A stretch of DNA of 64,000 bases. Origin: Pseudomonas orientalis. Its GTDB lineage: Bacteria > Pseudomonadota > Gammaproteobacteria > Pseudomonadales > Pseudomonadaceae. The notes beneath the pieces are model-generated. The model did not search any database, was not told where the DNA came from, and was given only the letters and a program-made list of their open reading frames with translations. Of the stretch, positions 7,923 to 18,108 are shown piece by piece. The position numbers were made by a program, and so were the translations under genes. Position 1 is the first letter of the stretch. The number at the start of each line of letters is the position of its first letter. The stretch lies in the NCBI RefSeq assembly GCF_002934065.1, contig NZ_CP018049.1, positions 4,710,501-4,774,500 on the forward strand, read 5' to 3'.

Positions 7923-8383
7923 CAGGGCGCCTCGGTAATCAAGCCAACGTTACCCACGCCGGCCTTCTGCAGCCCGCCCATGGCGCCCATGACGGAACCG
8001 TAGTCGACCGACTTGTCACCGCGAATGAACACCTGGGTGTGCTTGCCGCCTTCGTTGCCGGAGCGAATGATCTTGGTCACGGCATCGGTCATCGCCGGCA
8101 AGGTCAGCGCCTTGTCCTGCTGCTTCTGTGTGTCGACTTCGCTGCCAAGGTTCCAGTAGTAGGTCTTGTCAGCCTTGATCGAAATGGTCAGGACCTGAGT
8201 GTTGTTGTCCTGCGGCAAGGCTTCACTGGAAACCTTGGGCAGATCAACCTTCACGCCCTGGTTGAGCATCGGCGCGGTCACCATGAAGATAACCAGCAGC
8301 ACCAGCATCACGTCGATGTAGGGCACTACGTTCATCTCGGCGACCGGCTTGCGCTTTTTGCGAGCTCGAGCGATTAAAGCCAT
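7922..8383 (-). CDS. tolR: Tol-Pal system protein TolR
   Basis: ExbD-family inner-membrane protein that forms the proton channel with TolQ. One transmembrane helix at about 20-40 contains the conserved acidic residue in PYIDVMLVLLVIFMV; the remainder is a periplasmic domain. Length is 153. It starts 14 bp after tolQ and its stop overlaps the first base of tolA. Confidence 0.96.
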   Translation of the reverse strand: MALIARARKKRKPVAEMNVVPYIDVMLVLLVIFMVTAPMLNQGVKVDLPKVSSEALPQDNNTQVLTISIKADKTYYWNLGSEVDTQKQQDKALTLPAMTDAVTKIIRSGNEGGKHTQVFIRGDKSVDYGSVMGAMGGLQKAGVGNVGLITEAP

Positions 8384-8397
8384 TGGGAATTACCTGC

Positions 8398-9093
8398 TTA
8401 TTCTTCGCTGGTGTGCACTTTACGGTGCAGGATCGCCTGGAATTCATCGGCGAAGGTGTAGTAACGACCGATCAAGGTTTCGCTGGTGGCGGCAAAACGG
8501 TTGTAGGCGATTACTGCGGGGATAGCGGCGAACAGGCCGATCGCGGTGGCGATCAGGGCTTCGGCAATGCCCGGGGCTACAGTAGCCAGGGTCGCCTGCT
8601 GGGCCTGGGCCAGACCCCGGAAGGAGTTCATGATGCCCCATACGGTACCGAACAGGCCGATGTACGGGCTGACGGAGCCGACAGTCGCCAGGAACGGCAG
8701 GCTTTGCTCCAGCTTCTCTTCTTCGCGGGAGATGGCCACGCGCATGGCTCGGGCCACGCCTTCCATCACGGCTTCCGGGTCAACGCCCGGCTGCTGGCGC
8801 AGACGCGAGAATTCCTTGAAGCCGGCGCGGAAGATTTGCTCGACGCCCGAATCCGGGTCCGGATTGCTGCCGGCCTGGCGATACAGCTTGGACAGGTCGA
8901 TACCCGACCAGAAGCGCTCCTCGAAGCTCTCCAGGGCGCGTCGACCGGCACGCAGCAGGTTGCTGCGCTGAAAAATCATGACCCAAGAGGTAACCGATGC
9001 GGCTACCAGGGTCAGCATGACCAGTTGCACCACGATACTGGCATTACTGACCAGGCTCCACATCGAGGAATGGTCGACGACGGTAGGTTCCAC
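8398..9093 (-). CDS. tolQ: Tol-Pal system protein TolQ
   Basis: ExbB/MotA-family inner-membrane subunit of the TolQRA motor. Three transmembrane helices are visible (about 18-38, 133-155, 170-195), with SPYIGLFGTVWGIMNSFRGL and IAEALIATAIGLFAAIPAVIA (quoted in overlapping parts of the family core). The start is GTG at 9093, supported by AGGAG eight bases upstream inside the last codons of ybgC; that single-base gap means the two genes are translated together. Confidence 0.96.
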   Translation of the reverse strand: MEPTVVDHSSMWSLVSNASIVVQLVMLTLVAASVTSWVMIFQRSNLLRAGRRALESFEERFWSGIDLSKLYRQAGSNPDPDSGVEQIFRAGFKEFSRLRQQPGVDPEAVMEGVARAMRVAISREEEKLEQSLPFLATVGSVSPYIGLFGTVWGIMNSFRGLAQAQQATLATVAPGIAEALIATAIGLFAAIPAVIAYNRFAATSETLIGRYYTFADEFQAILHRKVHTSEE

Positions 9094-9094
9094 G

Positions 9095-9550
9095 CTAAAT
9101 CTCCTGCTTTGATTGTTTACCCGCGCCGCTCACGGCAGCAAAGGCTGCACGTAGAGTTTCGGGAATGGCCCGAGGTTTCAAACTGTTGGTGCGTACACAC
9201 GCCACCAGGAACTGCCCCTCACAGAGCAGCGTTGCATCCGTAGCCCGCCTGACCTGCTGCTTGAATCGCAGGCTGGCACGGTTCAATTCGATGACTTCAG
9301 CGCTGACCAACAACTCATCGTCCAGTCGCGCCGGTGCGTGGTAACGCGCCTCGCTGGAATGCACGACGAATAACAGGTCCTCCCCGGCCAGCGTGGATTG
9401 GGCAAAGCCCAGCTCCCTTAGCCGCTCGGTTCGAGCCCGTTCCATGAATTTCAGGTAATTGACGTAATAAACGATGCCGCCGGCATCCGTGTCCTCGTAA
9501 TAAACGCGACAGCGATGTGCGAACGACTGATCCCCGTTTTGCGCGCGCAT
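9095..9550 (-). CDS. ybgC: Tol-Pal-associated acyl-CoA thioesterase YbgC
   Basis: Hotdog-fold thioesterase of 151 residues at the head of the tol-pal operon. It has the 4-hydroxybenzoyl-CoA thioesterase active-site motif VYYEDTDAGGIVYYVNYLKF near the N-terminus, with the catalytic Asp in EDTDAGG. Family members hydrolyse acyl-CoAs and interact with acyl carrier protein and phospholipid enzymes. It lies downstream of ruvB, separated by a REP pair. Confidence 0.95.
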   Translation of the reverse strand: MRAQNGDQSFAHRCRVYYEDTDAGGIVYYVNYLKFMERARTERLRELGFAQSTLAGEDLLFVVHSSEARYHAPARLDDELLVSAEVIELNRASLRFKQQVRRATDATLLCEGQFLVACVRTNSLKPRAIPETLRAAFAAVSGAGKQSKQEI

Positions 9551-9694
9551 ACTCTAGTGCTTACTCCTCAGGTTGCCAATCCGGCTGGACAACTGTTTTT
9601 TCAATACCTGAACATATTTCCAACGCCTGAATGACGACGCCAGACACTGGGACAGCACAAACTTCAGATAAATCACCCCACATGGCAAATACCC

Positions 9695-9795
9695 TGTAGG
9701 AGCGAGCTTGCTCGCGAAAAACCTGAGCACGCCGCGTATAACCAGACATACCGCGTTATCGTTGACGCTTTTCGCGAGCAAGCTCGCTCCTACAG
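9695..9795. repeat. REP-like inverted pair, type GAGCGAGCTTGCTCGCG
   Basis: Two copies of a palindrome with core GAGCGAGCTTGCTCGCGAA face each other (9695-9718 and 9772-9795), separated by about 53 bp. The arrangement matches a BIME-like REP doublet. The spacer contains CGCGTTATCGTTGACG, which is present in reverse orientation in the second copy at 26592-26691, so the two elements are inverted relative to each other. Confidence 0.85.
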
Positions 9796-9799
9796 TTTT

Positions 9800-10858
9800 T
9801 TAATCGTCTACCGCATCAAGGAATTCGTCTACCACGGGCATCTCTCCCAATCGTGACGGAATGTTTAGCCCAAAGTGCAGATAGGCATGACGCGTCACCA
9901 CCCTGCCCCGTGGCGTGCGCATGATATAGCCCTGCTGGATCAGGTAGGGCTCCAGTACATCTTCAATGGTGTGACGCTCTTCACTGATGGCAGCCGCGAG
10001 GCTGTCCACGCCCACCGGGCCGCCGTCGAACTTCTCGATCATGGTCAGCAGCAGACGCCGATCCTGGTGATCGAAGCCATGTTCGTCCACATCCAGCAGG
10101 TTCAAGGCCAGGTCCGCGACCGCCTTGGTGATATGCCCCTTGGCGCGCACCTCGGCGAAATCGCGCACGCGGCGCAGCAAGCGGTTGGCGATCCGTGGTG
10201 TGCCGCGGGCGCGTCGGGCGATTTCGAACGCGCCTTCCGGGTCCAGCGGCAAGCCGAGGATGTTCGCCGAACGGCTGACGATGGTCGCAAGGTCTGCCGT
10301 GCTGTAGAACTCCAGACGTTGAACAATACCGAAACGGTCTCGCAAAGGGTTGGTCAACATGCCCGCGCGGGTCGTGGCCCCCACCAGCGTGAACGGCGGC
10401 AGGTCAAGCTTGATCGAACGGGCCGCCGGGCCTTCGCCGATCATGATGTCGAGCTGGAAGTCCTCCATCGCCGGGTACAACACTTCTTCGACAATCGGCG
10501 ACAACCGGTGGATCTCGTCGATAAACAGGACGTCGTGGGGTTCCAGATTGGTCAGCAACGCGGCCAGGTCACCGGGGCGCTCCAGCACCGGGCCGGACGT
10601 GGACTTGATCGACACGCCCATTTCCTGGGCAATGATGTTGGCCAGGGTGGTCTTGCCCAGGCCCGGCGGGCCGAAGATCAGCGTGTGATCCAGCGACTCA
10701 CTGCGCCCGCGTGCGGCCTGGATGAACAGCTCCATCTGTTCGCGCACGGTGGGCTGGCCGATATAGTCGGCCAGGCTCAGGGGGCGGATGGCGCGGTCCT
10801 GGACTTCTTCACGGTCGCGCGGGCCGGTAGCCGCGATCAGACGATCAGCTTCTATCAC
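9800..10858 (-). CDS. ruvB: Holliday junction branch-migration helicase RuvB
   Basis: AAA+ motor that drives branch migration with RuvA. The 352-residue protein shows Walker A GPPGLGKTT at about 60, Walker B LFIDEIHRL at about 110, sensor 1 GATTRAG at about 160 and a C-terminal winged-helix domain (GYIMRTPRGRVVT). Length is standard. The ruvA stop lies directly at its start codon. Confidence 0.98.
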   Translation of the reverse strand: MIEADRLIAATGPRDREEVQDRAIRPLSLADYIGQPTVREQMELFIQAARGRSESLDHTLIFGPPGLGKTTLANIIAQEMGVSIKSTSGPVLERPGDLAALLTNLEPHDVLFIDEIHRLSPIVEEVLYPAMEDFQLDIMIGEGPAARSIKLDLPPFTLVGATTRAGMLTNPLRDRFGIVQRLEFYSTADLATIVSRSANILGLPLDPEGAFEIARRARGTPRIANRLLRRVRDFAEVRAKGHITKAVADLALNLLDVDEHGFDHQDRRLLLTMIEKFDGGPVGVDSLAAAISEERHTIEDVLEPYLIQQGYIMRTPRGRVVTRHAYLHFGLNIPSRLGEMPVVDEFLDAVDD

Positions 10859-11470
10859 TTAAATCATTCCCTTCAGGGCTCGGCGGATCATGTCTTCACT
10901 GCTCAGGTTTTTGTCCTTGATGGCCGATACGGCCTTGCTGGCCTCCTGGGGCTTGTAGCCCAGGGAGATCAACGCACTGACCGCATCGCTTTCGGCACTG
11001 GCGACCTGGCCTGCCGGCATATCCGGCTGGTTCGGGACCAGGGCGAACATGCTCGGCACCACTTCCCAGGCCTTGAAACGGTCCTTGAGTTCCACCAGCA
11101 AACGCTCGGCGGTTTTCTTGCCCACACCCGGCACCTTGGTCAGGGCCGAGGTGTCCTGGGCTGAAACGGCGCGTACCAGTTCATCCACTTCCAGGCTCGA
11201 CATCAATGCCAGGGCCAATTTGGGCCCGACGCCATTGAGCCGAATCAGCTCGCGGAAGAAATCGCGGTCGCGCTTGCCGATGAAACCATAGAGCAGTTGC
11301 GCGTCTTCGCGCACCACTAAATGCGTGTGCAAGGTTATCGGCTCGCCGACCGACGGCAAGCGGTACAAGGTGGTCATGGGCACTTCAAGCTCATAACCCA
11401 ATCCATTCACATCCAGAATCAGGTGCGGCGGCTGTTTCTCAGCCAGGGTGCCGCGCAAGCGTCCAATCAC
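10859..11470 (-). CDS. ruvA: Holliday junction-binding protein RuvA
   Basis: Tetrameric protein that holds the four-way junction and loads RuvB. It starts MIGRLRGTL, has an OB-fold N-terminal domain, two helix-hairpin-helix motifs (FFRELIRLNGVGPKLALAL and LTKVPGVGKKTAERLL) and a C-terminal UBA-like domain (about 155-203) that contacts RuvB. Length is 203. Directly abuts ruvB. Confidence 0.98.
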   Translation of the reverse strand: MIGRLRGTLAEKQPPHLILDVNGLGYELEVPMTTLYRLPSVGEPITLHTHLVVREDAQLLYGFIGKRDRDFFRELIRLNGVGPKLALALMSSLEVDELVRAVSAQDTSALTKVPGVGKKTAERLLVELKDRFKAWEVVPSMFALVPNQPDMPAGQVASAESDAVSALISLGYKPQEASKAVSAIKDKNLSSEDMIRRALKGMI

Positions 11471-11537
11471 GGTTCAAATCCTTAAAGCTTGGAGGTCAGA
11501 GCAGGCCTGACCGGAAATAACGATTGCGCTGATGCTA

Positions 11538-12062
11538 TCAGAGACGCAGGCGTCCGCCACGACTGCGTGCCGCACCCAGGCCATGGGGCAGCAGGCTGGA
11601 GCGGGTGTGGGCGTGGCAAATGGCGATGGCCAGGGCGTCGGAGGCGTCGATCTGGGGTTTGGAGGTAAGTTTGAGCATGTGCATGACCATCATCTGCACC
11701 TGCTCTTTATTGGCTCCACCTGTACCCACCACGGCCTGCTTGACCTGGGTCGCGGTGTATTCGGCGATCTCCATGCCCTCCTCGGCCCCCGCCACGATGG
11801 CCGCGCCACGCGCCTGGCCGAGCTTGAGCGCCGAATCGGCATTCTTGGCCATAAAGACTTTTTCGATGCCCATGGTTACCGGGCCGTAGGTCTGGATGAC
11901 CTCCCGCACGCCGCGATAGACGATCTGCAGGCGTTCGGCCAGTTCGCCTGCGCCCGTGCGGATGCAGCCCGAGGCGACATACACGCAGCCGCGCGGGGTC
12001 TGTTGCACCACGCCAAAACCGGTGATGCGCGAACCGGGGTCGATACCTAGGATTAAAGTCAT
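11538..12062 (-). CDS. ruvC: Crossover junction endodeoxyribonuclease RuvC
   Basis: RNase H-fold resolvase that cuts Holliday junctions. The acidic catalytic residues are visible: Asp in LGIDPGSRITGFG at about 7, Glu in MGIEKVF at about 67, and the paired Asp in QIDASDALAIAICH at about 140. Length is 174. The gene is 67 bp upstream of ruvA; the yebC-ruvC-ruvA-ruvB order is conserved in gamma-proteobacteria. Confidence 0.98.
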   Translation of the reverse strand: MTLILGIDPGSRITGFGVVQQTPRGCVYVASGCIRTGAGELAERLQIVYRGVREVIQTYGPVTMGIEKVFMAKNADSALKLGQARGAAIVAGAEEGMEIAEYTATQVKQAVVGTGGANKEQVQMMVMHMLKLTSKPQIDASDALAIAICHAHTRSSLLPHGLGAARSRGGRLRL

Positions 12063-12110
12063 AACGCCTGCGGGTTAAATAAATACAATTTCTGAGACAT
12101 CGTAGTTTCA

Positions 12111-12202
12111 ATGTGGGAGGGGGCTTGCCCCCGATGGCGGTGGGTCAGTCACAAATGTGCCTACTGACACTCCCTCATCGGGGGCAAGCCCCCTCCCACA
12201 TT
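12111..12202. repeat. REP-like inverted pair, type GGGAGGGGGCTTGCCCCCGAT
   Basis: Two facing copies of the GGGGGCTTGCCCCCGAT palindrome family (12111-12135 and 12177-12202) with a partly self-complementary spacer. It lies in the ruvC-yebC gap. Confidence 0.85.
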
Positions 12203-12217
12203 TTGATTTACATTTTT

Positions 12218-12964
12218 TCAGCCTAGCTGTTCAGCCACGGATTCCGGGATGTCGGCGTTGGAGTACACATTCTGCACATCATCCAGGTCTTCGAGCATGT
12301 CCAGCAGCTTCAACACCTTCTGCGCACCGTCCAGGTCGAGTTCGGCGCTGGTGGTCGGCAGCATCACGATTTCCGCGTCGGTGCCCTTGAAGCCTGCGGC
12401 TTCCAGGGTATTGCGCACTGAGTAGAAGCTGGCGAATGAGGTGAACACCTCAATGGAGCCATCTTCGTTGGTGACCACATCGTCGGCGTCCGCCTCCATC
12501 GCGGCTTCCATCAGCGCGTCTTCATCCGTGCCCGGCGCAAAGGTGATCTGCCCCTTGCGCTCGAACAGGTAGGCCACCGAACCGTCGGTCCCCAGGTTGC
12601 CGCCACATTTGCTGAACGCATGGCGCACCGCTGCGGCGGTACGGTTACGGTTGTCGGTCATGCACTCGACCATCACCGCCACGCCGCCGGGGCCGTAGCC
12701 TTCGTAAGTCAGCTCGACCATGTCGTCGGTATCGGCGGCACCGGCGCCACGGGCCACGGCGCGGTCGATGATGTCGCGGCTCATGTTGGCGCCGAGCGCC
12801 TTGTCCAGCGCCAGGCGCAGGCGCGGATTGGAACCCGGGTCACCACCACCCTGGCGGGCGGCGACGGTCAGTTCGCGAATCCACTTGGTGAAGATCTTGC
12901 CTTTCTTGGCATCCTGACGCTCTTTGCGGTGCTTGATGTTCGCCCACTTGGAATGGCCAGCCAT
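12218..12964 (-). CDS. yebC: YebC/PmpR-family DNA-binding protein
   Basis: A 248-residue YebC/TACO1 family protein starting MAGHSKWANIKHRKERQD. In P. aeruginosa the orthologue PmpR was reported as a negative regulator of quinolone quorum-sensing genes; YebC proteins have also been linked to translation of difficult proline stretches. It is upstream of ruvC in the same direction, as in many genomes. Which of the reported roles applies here cannot be read from sequence. Confidence 0.95.
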   Translation of the reverse strand: MAGHSKWANIKHRKERQDAKKGKIFTKWIRELTVAARQGGGDPGSNPRLRLALDKALGANMSRDIIDRAVARGAGAADTDDMVELTYEGYGPGGVAVMVECMTDNRNRTAAAVRHAFSKCGGNLGTDGSVAYLFERKGQITFAPGTDEDALMEAAMEADADDVVTNEDGSIEVFTSFASFYSVRNTLEAAGFKGTDAEIVMLPTTSAELDLDGAQKVLKLLDMLEDLDDVQNVYSNADIPESVAEQLG

Positions 12965-13033
12965 AACACAACTCCGAAATTCTCTAGAAACCTGTCAATC
13001 CCGCCGCCGGCGAGATTTCCCTCTTTTAAACGC

Positions 13034-13061
13034 AAAGGCGCATCCGAAGATGCGCCTTTTT
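13034..13061. terminator. Hairpin between aspS and yebC
   Basis: Perfect 11-bp stem AAAGGCGCATC/GATGCGCCTTT with a CGAA/TTCG tetraloop. The T-run is stronger in the plus direction, but position suits the end of aspS on the minus strand. Confidence 0.65.
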
Positions 13062-13099
13062 GACTGCTTACAACCTTATCGCGCTTTCACGCAGCAGCC

Positions 13100-14875
<1,776 letters not shown>

Positions 14876-14983
14876 GGTAGTGGTTTCACTTCTCGTAATT
14901 CGAAATTCGGTGGCAGGACTGCCTCGCCACCGTACATTAAAGCAGGGGACGGATAATGCAGGAGCCTGCGCGTAGAGTTCAAC

Positions 14984-15205
14984 TCAGTCTGCTTTGTCGC
15001 CGCCCGCCAGGTTCTTCTTGGCGCCGGTCTTGAAATCGGTCTCGTACCAGCCGCTGCCGCTCAGGCGGAAGCCTGGCATGGACAGCATCTTTTTCAACTC
15101 AGGTGCCTGGCAGGCTGGGCAATCGACCAACGGCGCGGCGCTGATCTTCTGAATGGCTTCCAACTGATGACCACAGGAAGCACATTGATAGTCGTACATG
15201 GGCAT
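14984..15205 (-). CDS. FmdB-family zinc ribbon protein
   Basis: Small 73-residue protein with two CxxC knuckles (YQCASCGH and CPACQ) in the first 40 residues, the FmdB regulatory-type zinc ribbon, and a charged tail ending AGGDKAD. It is 108 bp upstream of aspS on the same strand, an association seen across pseudomonads. Function is unknown beyond probable zinc binding. Confidence 0.9.
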   Translation of the reverse strand: MPMYDYQCASCGHQLEAIQKISAAPLVDCPACQAPELKKMLSMPGFRLSGSGWYETDFKTGAKKNLAGGDKAD

Positions 15206-15333
15206 GGAGATGTCTCGCCGATCAGATCGTTACTGCGCTACGCCCTGCCGTTGTACATAAAGCCGGCATGCGCAGCAAAGCGCGGGATTATATCTGGTAA
15301 ATCGAGGCAGCGCAGCCGGCTTTCTGCCCGAGG

Positions 15334-15360
15334 CCCGGCCCGCCAGAAGGAAGGGCCGGG
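15334..15360. terminator. GC-rich hairpin after the ribbon-helix-helix gene
   Basis: An 8-bp stem CCCGGCCC/GGGCCGGG without a clear T-run lies 17 bp beyond the stop codon. Possible transcription end or mRNA stabiliser. Confidence 0.4.
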
Positions 15361-15376
15361 GCCTGGAGCCATCCCG

Positions 15377-15715
15377 TCACGCTGGTCCGAAGGCGCCAAG
15401 GCGATCTTTCAACAGGTGAACCACGCACACCACCCGCACCAGCCCGCTGAAGTTCTTCACACCGCCATAACGCAAATGCACTTCGCGGTCGACGTAGGAC
15501 AACAGCGCACTGACCGAGCAGGTATTGATCCTGGCGATTTCCGTGAGGATATTCCAATAGATCTGTTCAAGCCGCAGGCATGTGGAAAACCCATTGAGGC
15601 GCACCGACCGCGATAAGGGTTTGGCGAGCCCCATGTCGAACCCTTTAGCGAAGGGATCGACCTTTATCTTGTGAAAACCAGCGGTTTCCACGCCCTTACT
15701 CAATCCACACGACAT
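15377..15715 (-). CDS. Ribbon-helix-helix domain protein
   Basis: Small protein of 112 residues. After a short N-terminus with CGLSKGVE it has a central segment SRSVRLNGFSTCLRLEQIYW and then ILTEIARINTCSVSALLSYV, the pattern of the ribbon-helix-helix DUF family found in proteobacteria: a beta strand followed by two helices. I chose ATG 15715 because the frame upstream has no family likeness. It could bind DNA, but no target is indicated. Confidence 0.75.
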   Translation of the reverse strand: MSCGLSKGVETAGFHKIKVDPFAKGFDMGLAKPLSRSVRLNGFSTCLRLEQIYWNILTEIARINTCSVSALLSYVDREVHLRYGGVKNFSGLVRVVCVVHLLKDRLGAFGPA

Positions 15716-15896
15716 ACACCTGACACTCCCTTGCCAAACAGCAGTCCATGGGTTTCTCCCATTGGACGGTAGGTCTATAAAACAGCAGGAAGCCAAGAGC
15801 GGCCAGAAGACGCGGGAGATGGGGGTCGTAGGACAACGCCAGGAAGTACAGGGAAACCAGTGAGTGGCGCCCTGCAGGCGCCACCCGGTTCGACGG

Positions 15897-16370
15897 TTAC
15901 TGATTTTCCAGCAGCGAGCGCAGCATCCAGGCGGTTTTTTCGTGCACTTGCATACGCTGGGTCAACAGGTCCGCCGTGGGCTCATCGCTGACCTTGTCGA
16001 GCAATGGGAAAATGCCACGCGCGGTACGAGTGACGGCCTCTTGGCCAGCCACCAGTTGCTTGATCATCTCCTCGGCGCTCGGCACGCCCTCCTCTTCCTT
16101 GATTGAAGACAGACGTGCATAGATCGAGTAGGCACCCGGCGCCGGGAAGCCCAGGGCTCGGATACGCTCGGCAATGGAATCCACCGCCAGCGCCAGCTCG
16201 TTGTACTGCTCCTCGAACATCAGGTGCAGCGTACGAAACATGGGGCCCGTGACGTTCCAATGGAAGTTGTGGGTCTTCAGATACAGTACATAGGTATCGG
16301 ACAGCAGCCGTGAGAGTCCGTCGACGATGGATTTACGGTCTTCTTCACTGATACCAATATCGATTGCCAT
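15897..16370 (-). CDS. Dps/ferritin-like DNA-protection protein
   Basis: A 157-residue four-helix-bundle protein of the Dps family, which oxidises and stores iron and protects DNA under starvation or oxidative stress. The inter-subunit ferroxidase residues are visible: THNFHWNVTGP (His and Trp) followed by FEEQYNELALAVDSIAERIR (Asp and Glu). ATG 16370 is preceded by a good ribosome site (AAGGGGAA); a frame ten codons longer lacks one. It stands alone on the minus strand. Confidence 0.92.
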   Translation of the reverse strand: MAIDIGISEEDRKSIVDGLSRLLSDTYVLYLKTHNFHWNVTGPMFRTLHLMFEEQYNELALAVDSIAERIRALGFPAPGAYSIYARLSSIKEEEGVPSAEEMIKQLVAGQEAVTRTARGIFPLLDKVSDEPTADLLTQRMQVHEKTAWMLRSLLENQ

Positions 16371-16798
16371 GTTTTTCCCCTTCAATTGATGAGCATTCAT
16401 TGATCAGGCGCAGGATCACTCTAGCAAGAGTGCTGGCTGCGTGCAGCCCGGCATATCCAGGCGATGTGCGGCAAATCGCCCCGCACCGCTGTCGAGGCAG
16501 CGGCCAGTGAGCCTGTTGTCCTGTAGGAAAAACGCTCGGAAGGCCGCGCAAATTACCTGCACCCGTCTAGGACAAGCCTTCGGCGCAAAAATGCCGCCGC
16601 GATTGCAACACCCCGAAATGCTTGATTTGAGTAGGCACAGCCTTTGCTGTTAAATAGACGCCGTGTGGCTGCCGTTCATTTCTGCGGCACGTCACATAGG
16701 CTGATACCCGCGCACGTGCTCAACGCCTCCCATTGTTCAGAAGCGAACCGTGCCAGTCAGCTCTTCCTTGTGATCCGTCTTAACGTGAGTTAATCAAA
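16371..16798. other. 428-bp divergent intergenic region, dps-like / cold-shock gene
   Basis: Holds the promoters of two divergent genes. I see short GC-rich stems but no clear terminator, repeat, RNA gene or operator. Composition is less GC-rich towards the cold-shock gene. Confidence 0.5.
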
Positions 16799-17401
16799 AT
16801 GTTGAAAATCGTCCACCTGCTGACGGGCGTTGCGGCTTTGCTGCTGTCCTTTATCCCGAGCCTGCAGCCTGAAAGCCTGCCCTACCTGCAACAACACGAC
16901 GCTCTATACCTGGCCTTGTTCGGCCTTCTCAACCTGACGCTGGCACCGGTAATCCCTTACTGGAACAAAGGCACGCGTCATCAACTGCAAAACCTGGTCA
17001 GCGCGCTGCTGGTACTGACCGTAGTCGTTCAAACCCTCACCCTGCTGGCACCCATGCCTGAAGTGGGCGGCCACCCGGCCATCCTGCTCAGCCTGGTGAT
17101 TGCTGTGGTCGCCATCGTTCTTCACCTGGCCATCAGCTTCTACCGTTCGTCCCCAGCGGCCGCGTCGCAAAACTACGACATGACCAACCGGGATACCGGG
17201 ACCGTCAAGTGGTTCAATACCTCCAAAGGCTTCGGCTTCATTTCCCGCGACTCGGGCGACGATATCTTCGTCCACTTCCGGGCTATCCGCGGTGAAGGCC
17301 ACCGCGTTCTGGTTGAAGGCCAGCGTGTGGAGTTCTCGGTGATGAACCGCGACAAAGGTCTGCAAGCTGAAGATGTAATCGCTGCCCTGCCGCGTCGCTG
17401 A
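16799..17401 (+). CDS. Membrane-anchored cold-shock domain protein
   Basis: A 200-residue fusion. Residues 1-120 contain four predicted transmembrane helices (for example LTGVAALLLSFIPSL, LALFGLLNLTLAPVIPYW, LVSALLVLTVVVQTLTLLA, ILLSLVIAVVAIVLHLAI). Residues about 130-200 are a complete cold-shock domain with TGTVKWFN, RNP1 KGFGFIS and RNP2 DIFVHFRAI. The domain would face the cytoplasm if the helices are even in number. It probably binds single-stranded RNA or DNA at the inner membrane; a role is not established. The gene is followed by a strong terminator. Position between dps-like and slyX matches a gene called cold-shock protein in P. aeruginosa. Confidence 0.88.
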   Translation: MLKIVHLLTGVAALLLSFIPSLQPESLPYLQQHDALYLALFGLLNLTLAPVIPYWNKGTRHQLQNLVSALLVLTVVVQTLTLLAPMPEVGGHPAILLSLVIAVVAIVLHLAISFYRSSPAAASQNYDMTNRDTGTVKWFNTSKGFGFISRDSGDDIFVHFRAIRGEGHRVLVEGQRVEFSVMNRDKGLQAEDVIAALPRR

Positions 17402-17419
17402 TTCCAGCCTGCGCTGCAC

Positions 17420-17459
17420 AAAAAACCGCGATCCGGCATAGGCTGGATCGCGGTTTTTT
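17420..17459. terminator. Bidirectional terminator
   Basis: Stem AAAACCGCGATCC/GGATCGCGGTTTT with flanking A and T runs sits between the convergent cold-shock and slyX genes. Confidence 0.9.
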
Positions 17460-17472
17460 ATTGCACGCTCAT

Positions 17473-17679
17473 TCAATAGTGCGGTGGCGGTGCTTCTTCT
17501 TCCGAGGTTTCGAACTGGCCGCCCATCTCTTCCTGGCGCTTGAGCAACGCGATCATCTGCAATTGCAGGCGCTCCACCGCTTGCTGCTGGGCGACCAGAA
17601 TGTCATTGAGGGTTTCGATGGTGTCGTCCTGAAAGGCCAGACGGCTTTCCAGATCGTTGACGCGAGCTTGCAGGTCCAT
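17473..17679 (-). CDS. slyX: SlyX family protein
   Basis: Short coiled-coil protein of 68 residues starting MDLQARVNDLESRLAFQDDT and ending in the typical Pro/His-rich tail PPPHY. Heptad pattern runs from about 3 to 50. SlyX function is unknown; the gene is not related to slyD beyond its neighbourhood in enterics. It lies 3 bp downstream of the HIT gene and is co-transcribed with it. Confidence 0.93.
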   Translation of the reverse strand: MDLQARVNDLESRLAFQDDTIETLNDILVAQQQAVERLQLQMIALLKRQEEMGGQFETSEEEAPPPHY

Positions 17680-17682
17680 GGT

Positions 17683-18108
17683 TCAGTCCTGGGTAAAAAT
17701 GAAGTCGGCTGGCAGTAATTCACGCAGTCGGCTGCGGATCGCCACCACTTGCTCCGGGCTGTAGGGACGGGCCGGATGCTTGCCCCACACCGGTGCGGGC
17801 CAGGCTGCATCATCGCGCTTGCGCACGATGACATGCACATGCAACTGGCTGACGACGTTGCCCAGCGCGCCGATGTTCATCTTGTCGGCGGCCAGACCAT
17901 CGTTCAGCAGCTGTGCGAGGGCAGTGGTTTCCTGCCACAACCGCTGTTGTTCGGCGACATCCAGTTGAAACACTTCGCTGATAGCGTCGATGCGCGGAAC
18001 CAGGATGAACCAGGGGTAATTCGAATCATTGGACAGCAGCAGGCGACAGAGCGGGAAGTCCCCGATGGCCAATGTGTCTTGTTGCAGGCGTTGATCTAAA
18101 GCGAACAC
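17683..18108 (-). CDS. HIT-domain protein (histidine triad hydrolase)
   Basis: A 141-residue nucleotide hydrolase or transferase of the HIT superfamily. The triad reads QLHVHVIVR at about 95, with the upstream NYPWFILVPR strand typical of the bacterial subgroup. I chose the GTG start at 18108 because a GGAG ribosome site lies seven bases upstream and family members begin at FALD; an ATG eight codons earlier has no such site. It is followed by slyX. Confidence 0.88.
   Translation of the reverse strand: MFALDQRLQQDTLAIGDFPLCRLLLSNDSNYPWFILVPRIDAISEVFQLDVAEQQRLWQETTALAQLLNDGLAADKMNIGALGNVVSQLHVHVIVRKRDDAAWPAPVWGKHPARPYSPEQVVAIRSRLRELLPADFIFTQD

Noticed and set aside
7170..8003. Plus-strand frame of 277 codons rich in Leu, Phe and Gly opposite tolA
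   Set aside because: It looks like a membrane protein only because it is the complement of the Lys/Ala/Glu repeat of TolA.
9554..9781. Short minus-strand frames across the ybgC-ruvB gap
   Set aside because: They are translations of the REP doublet and change with it.
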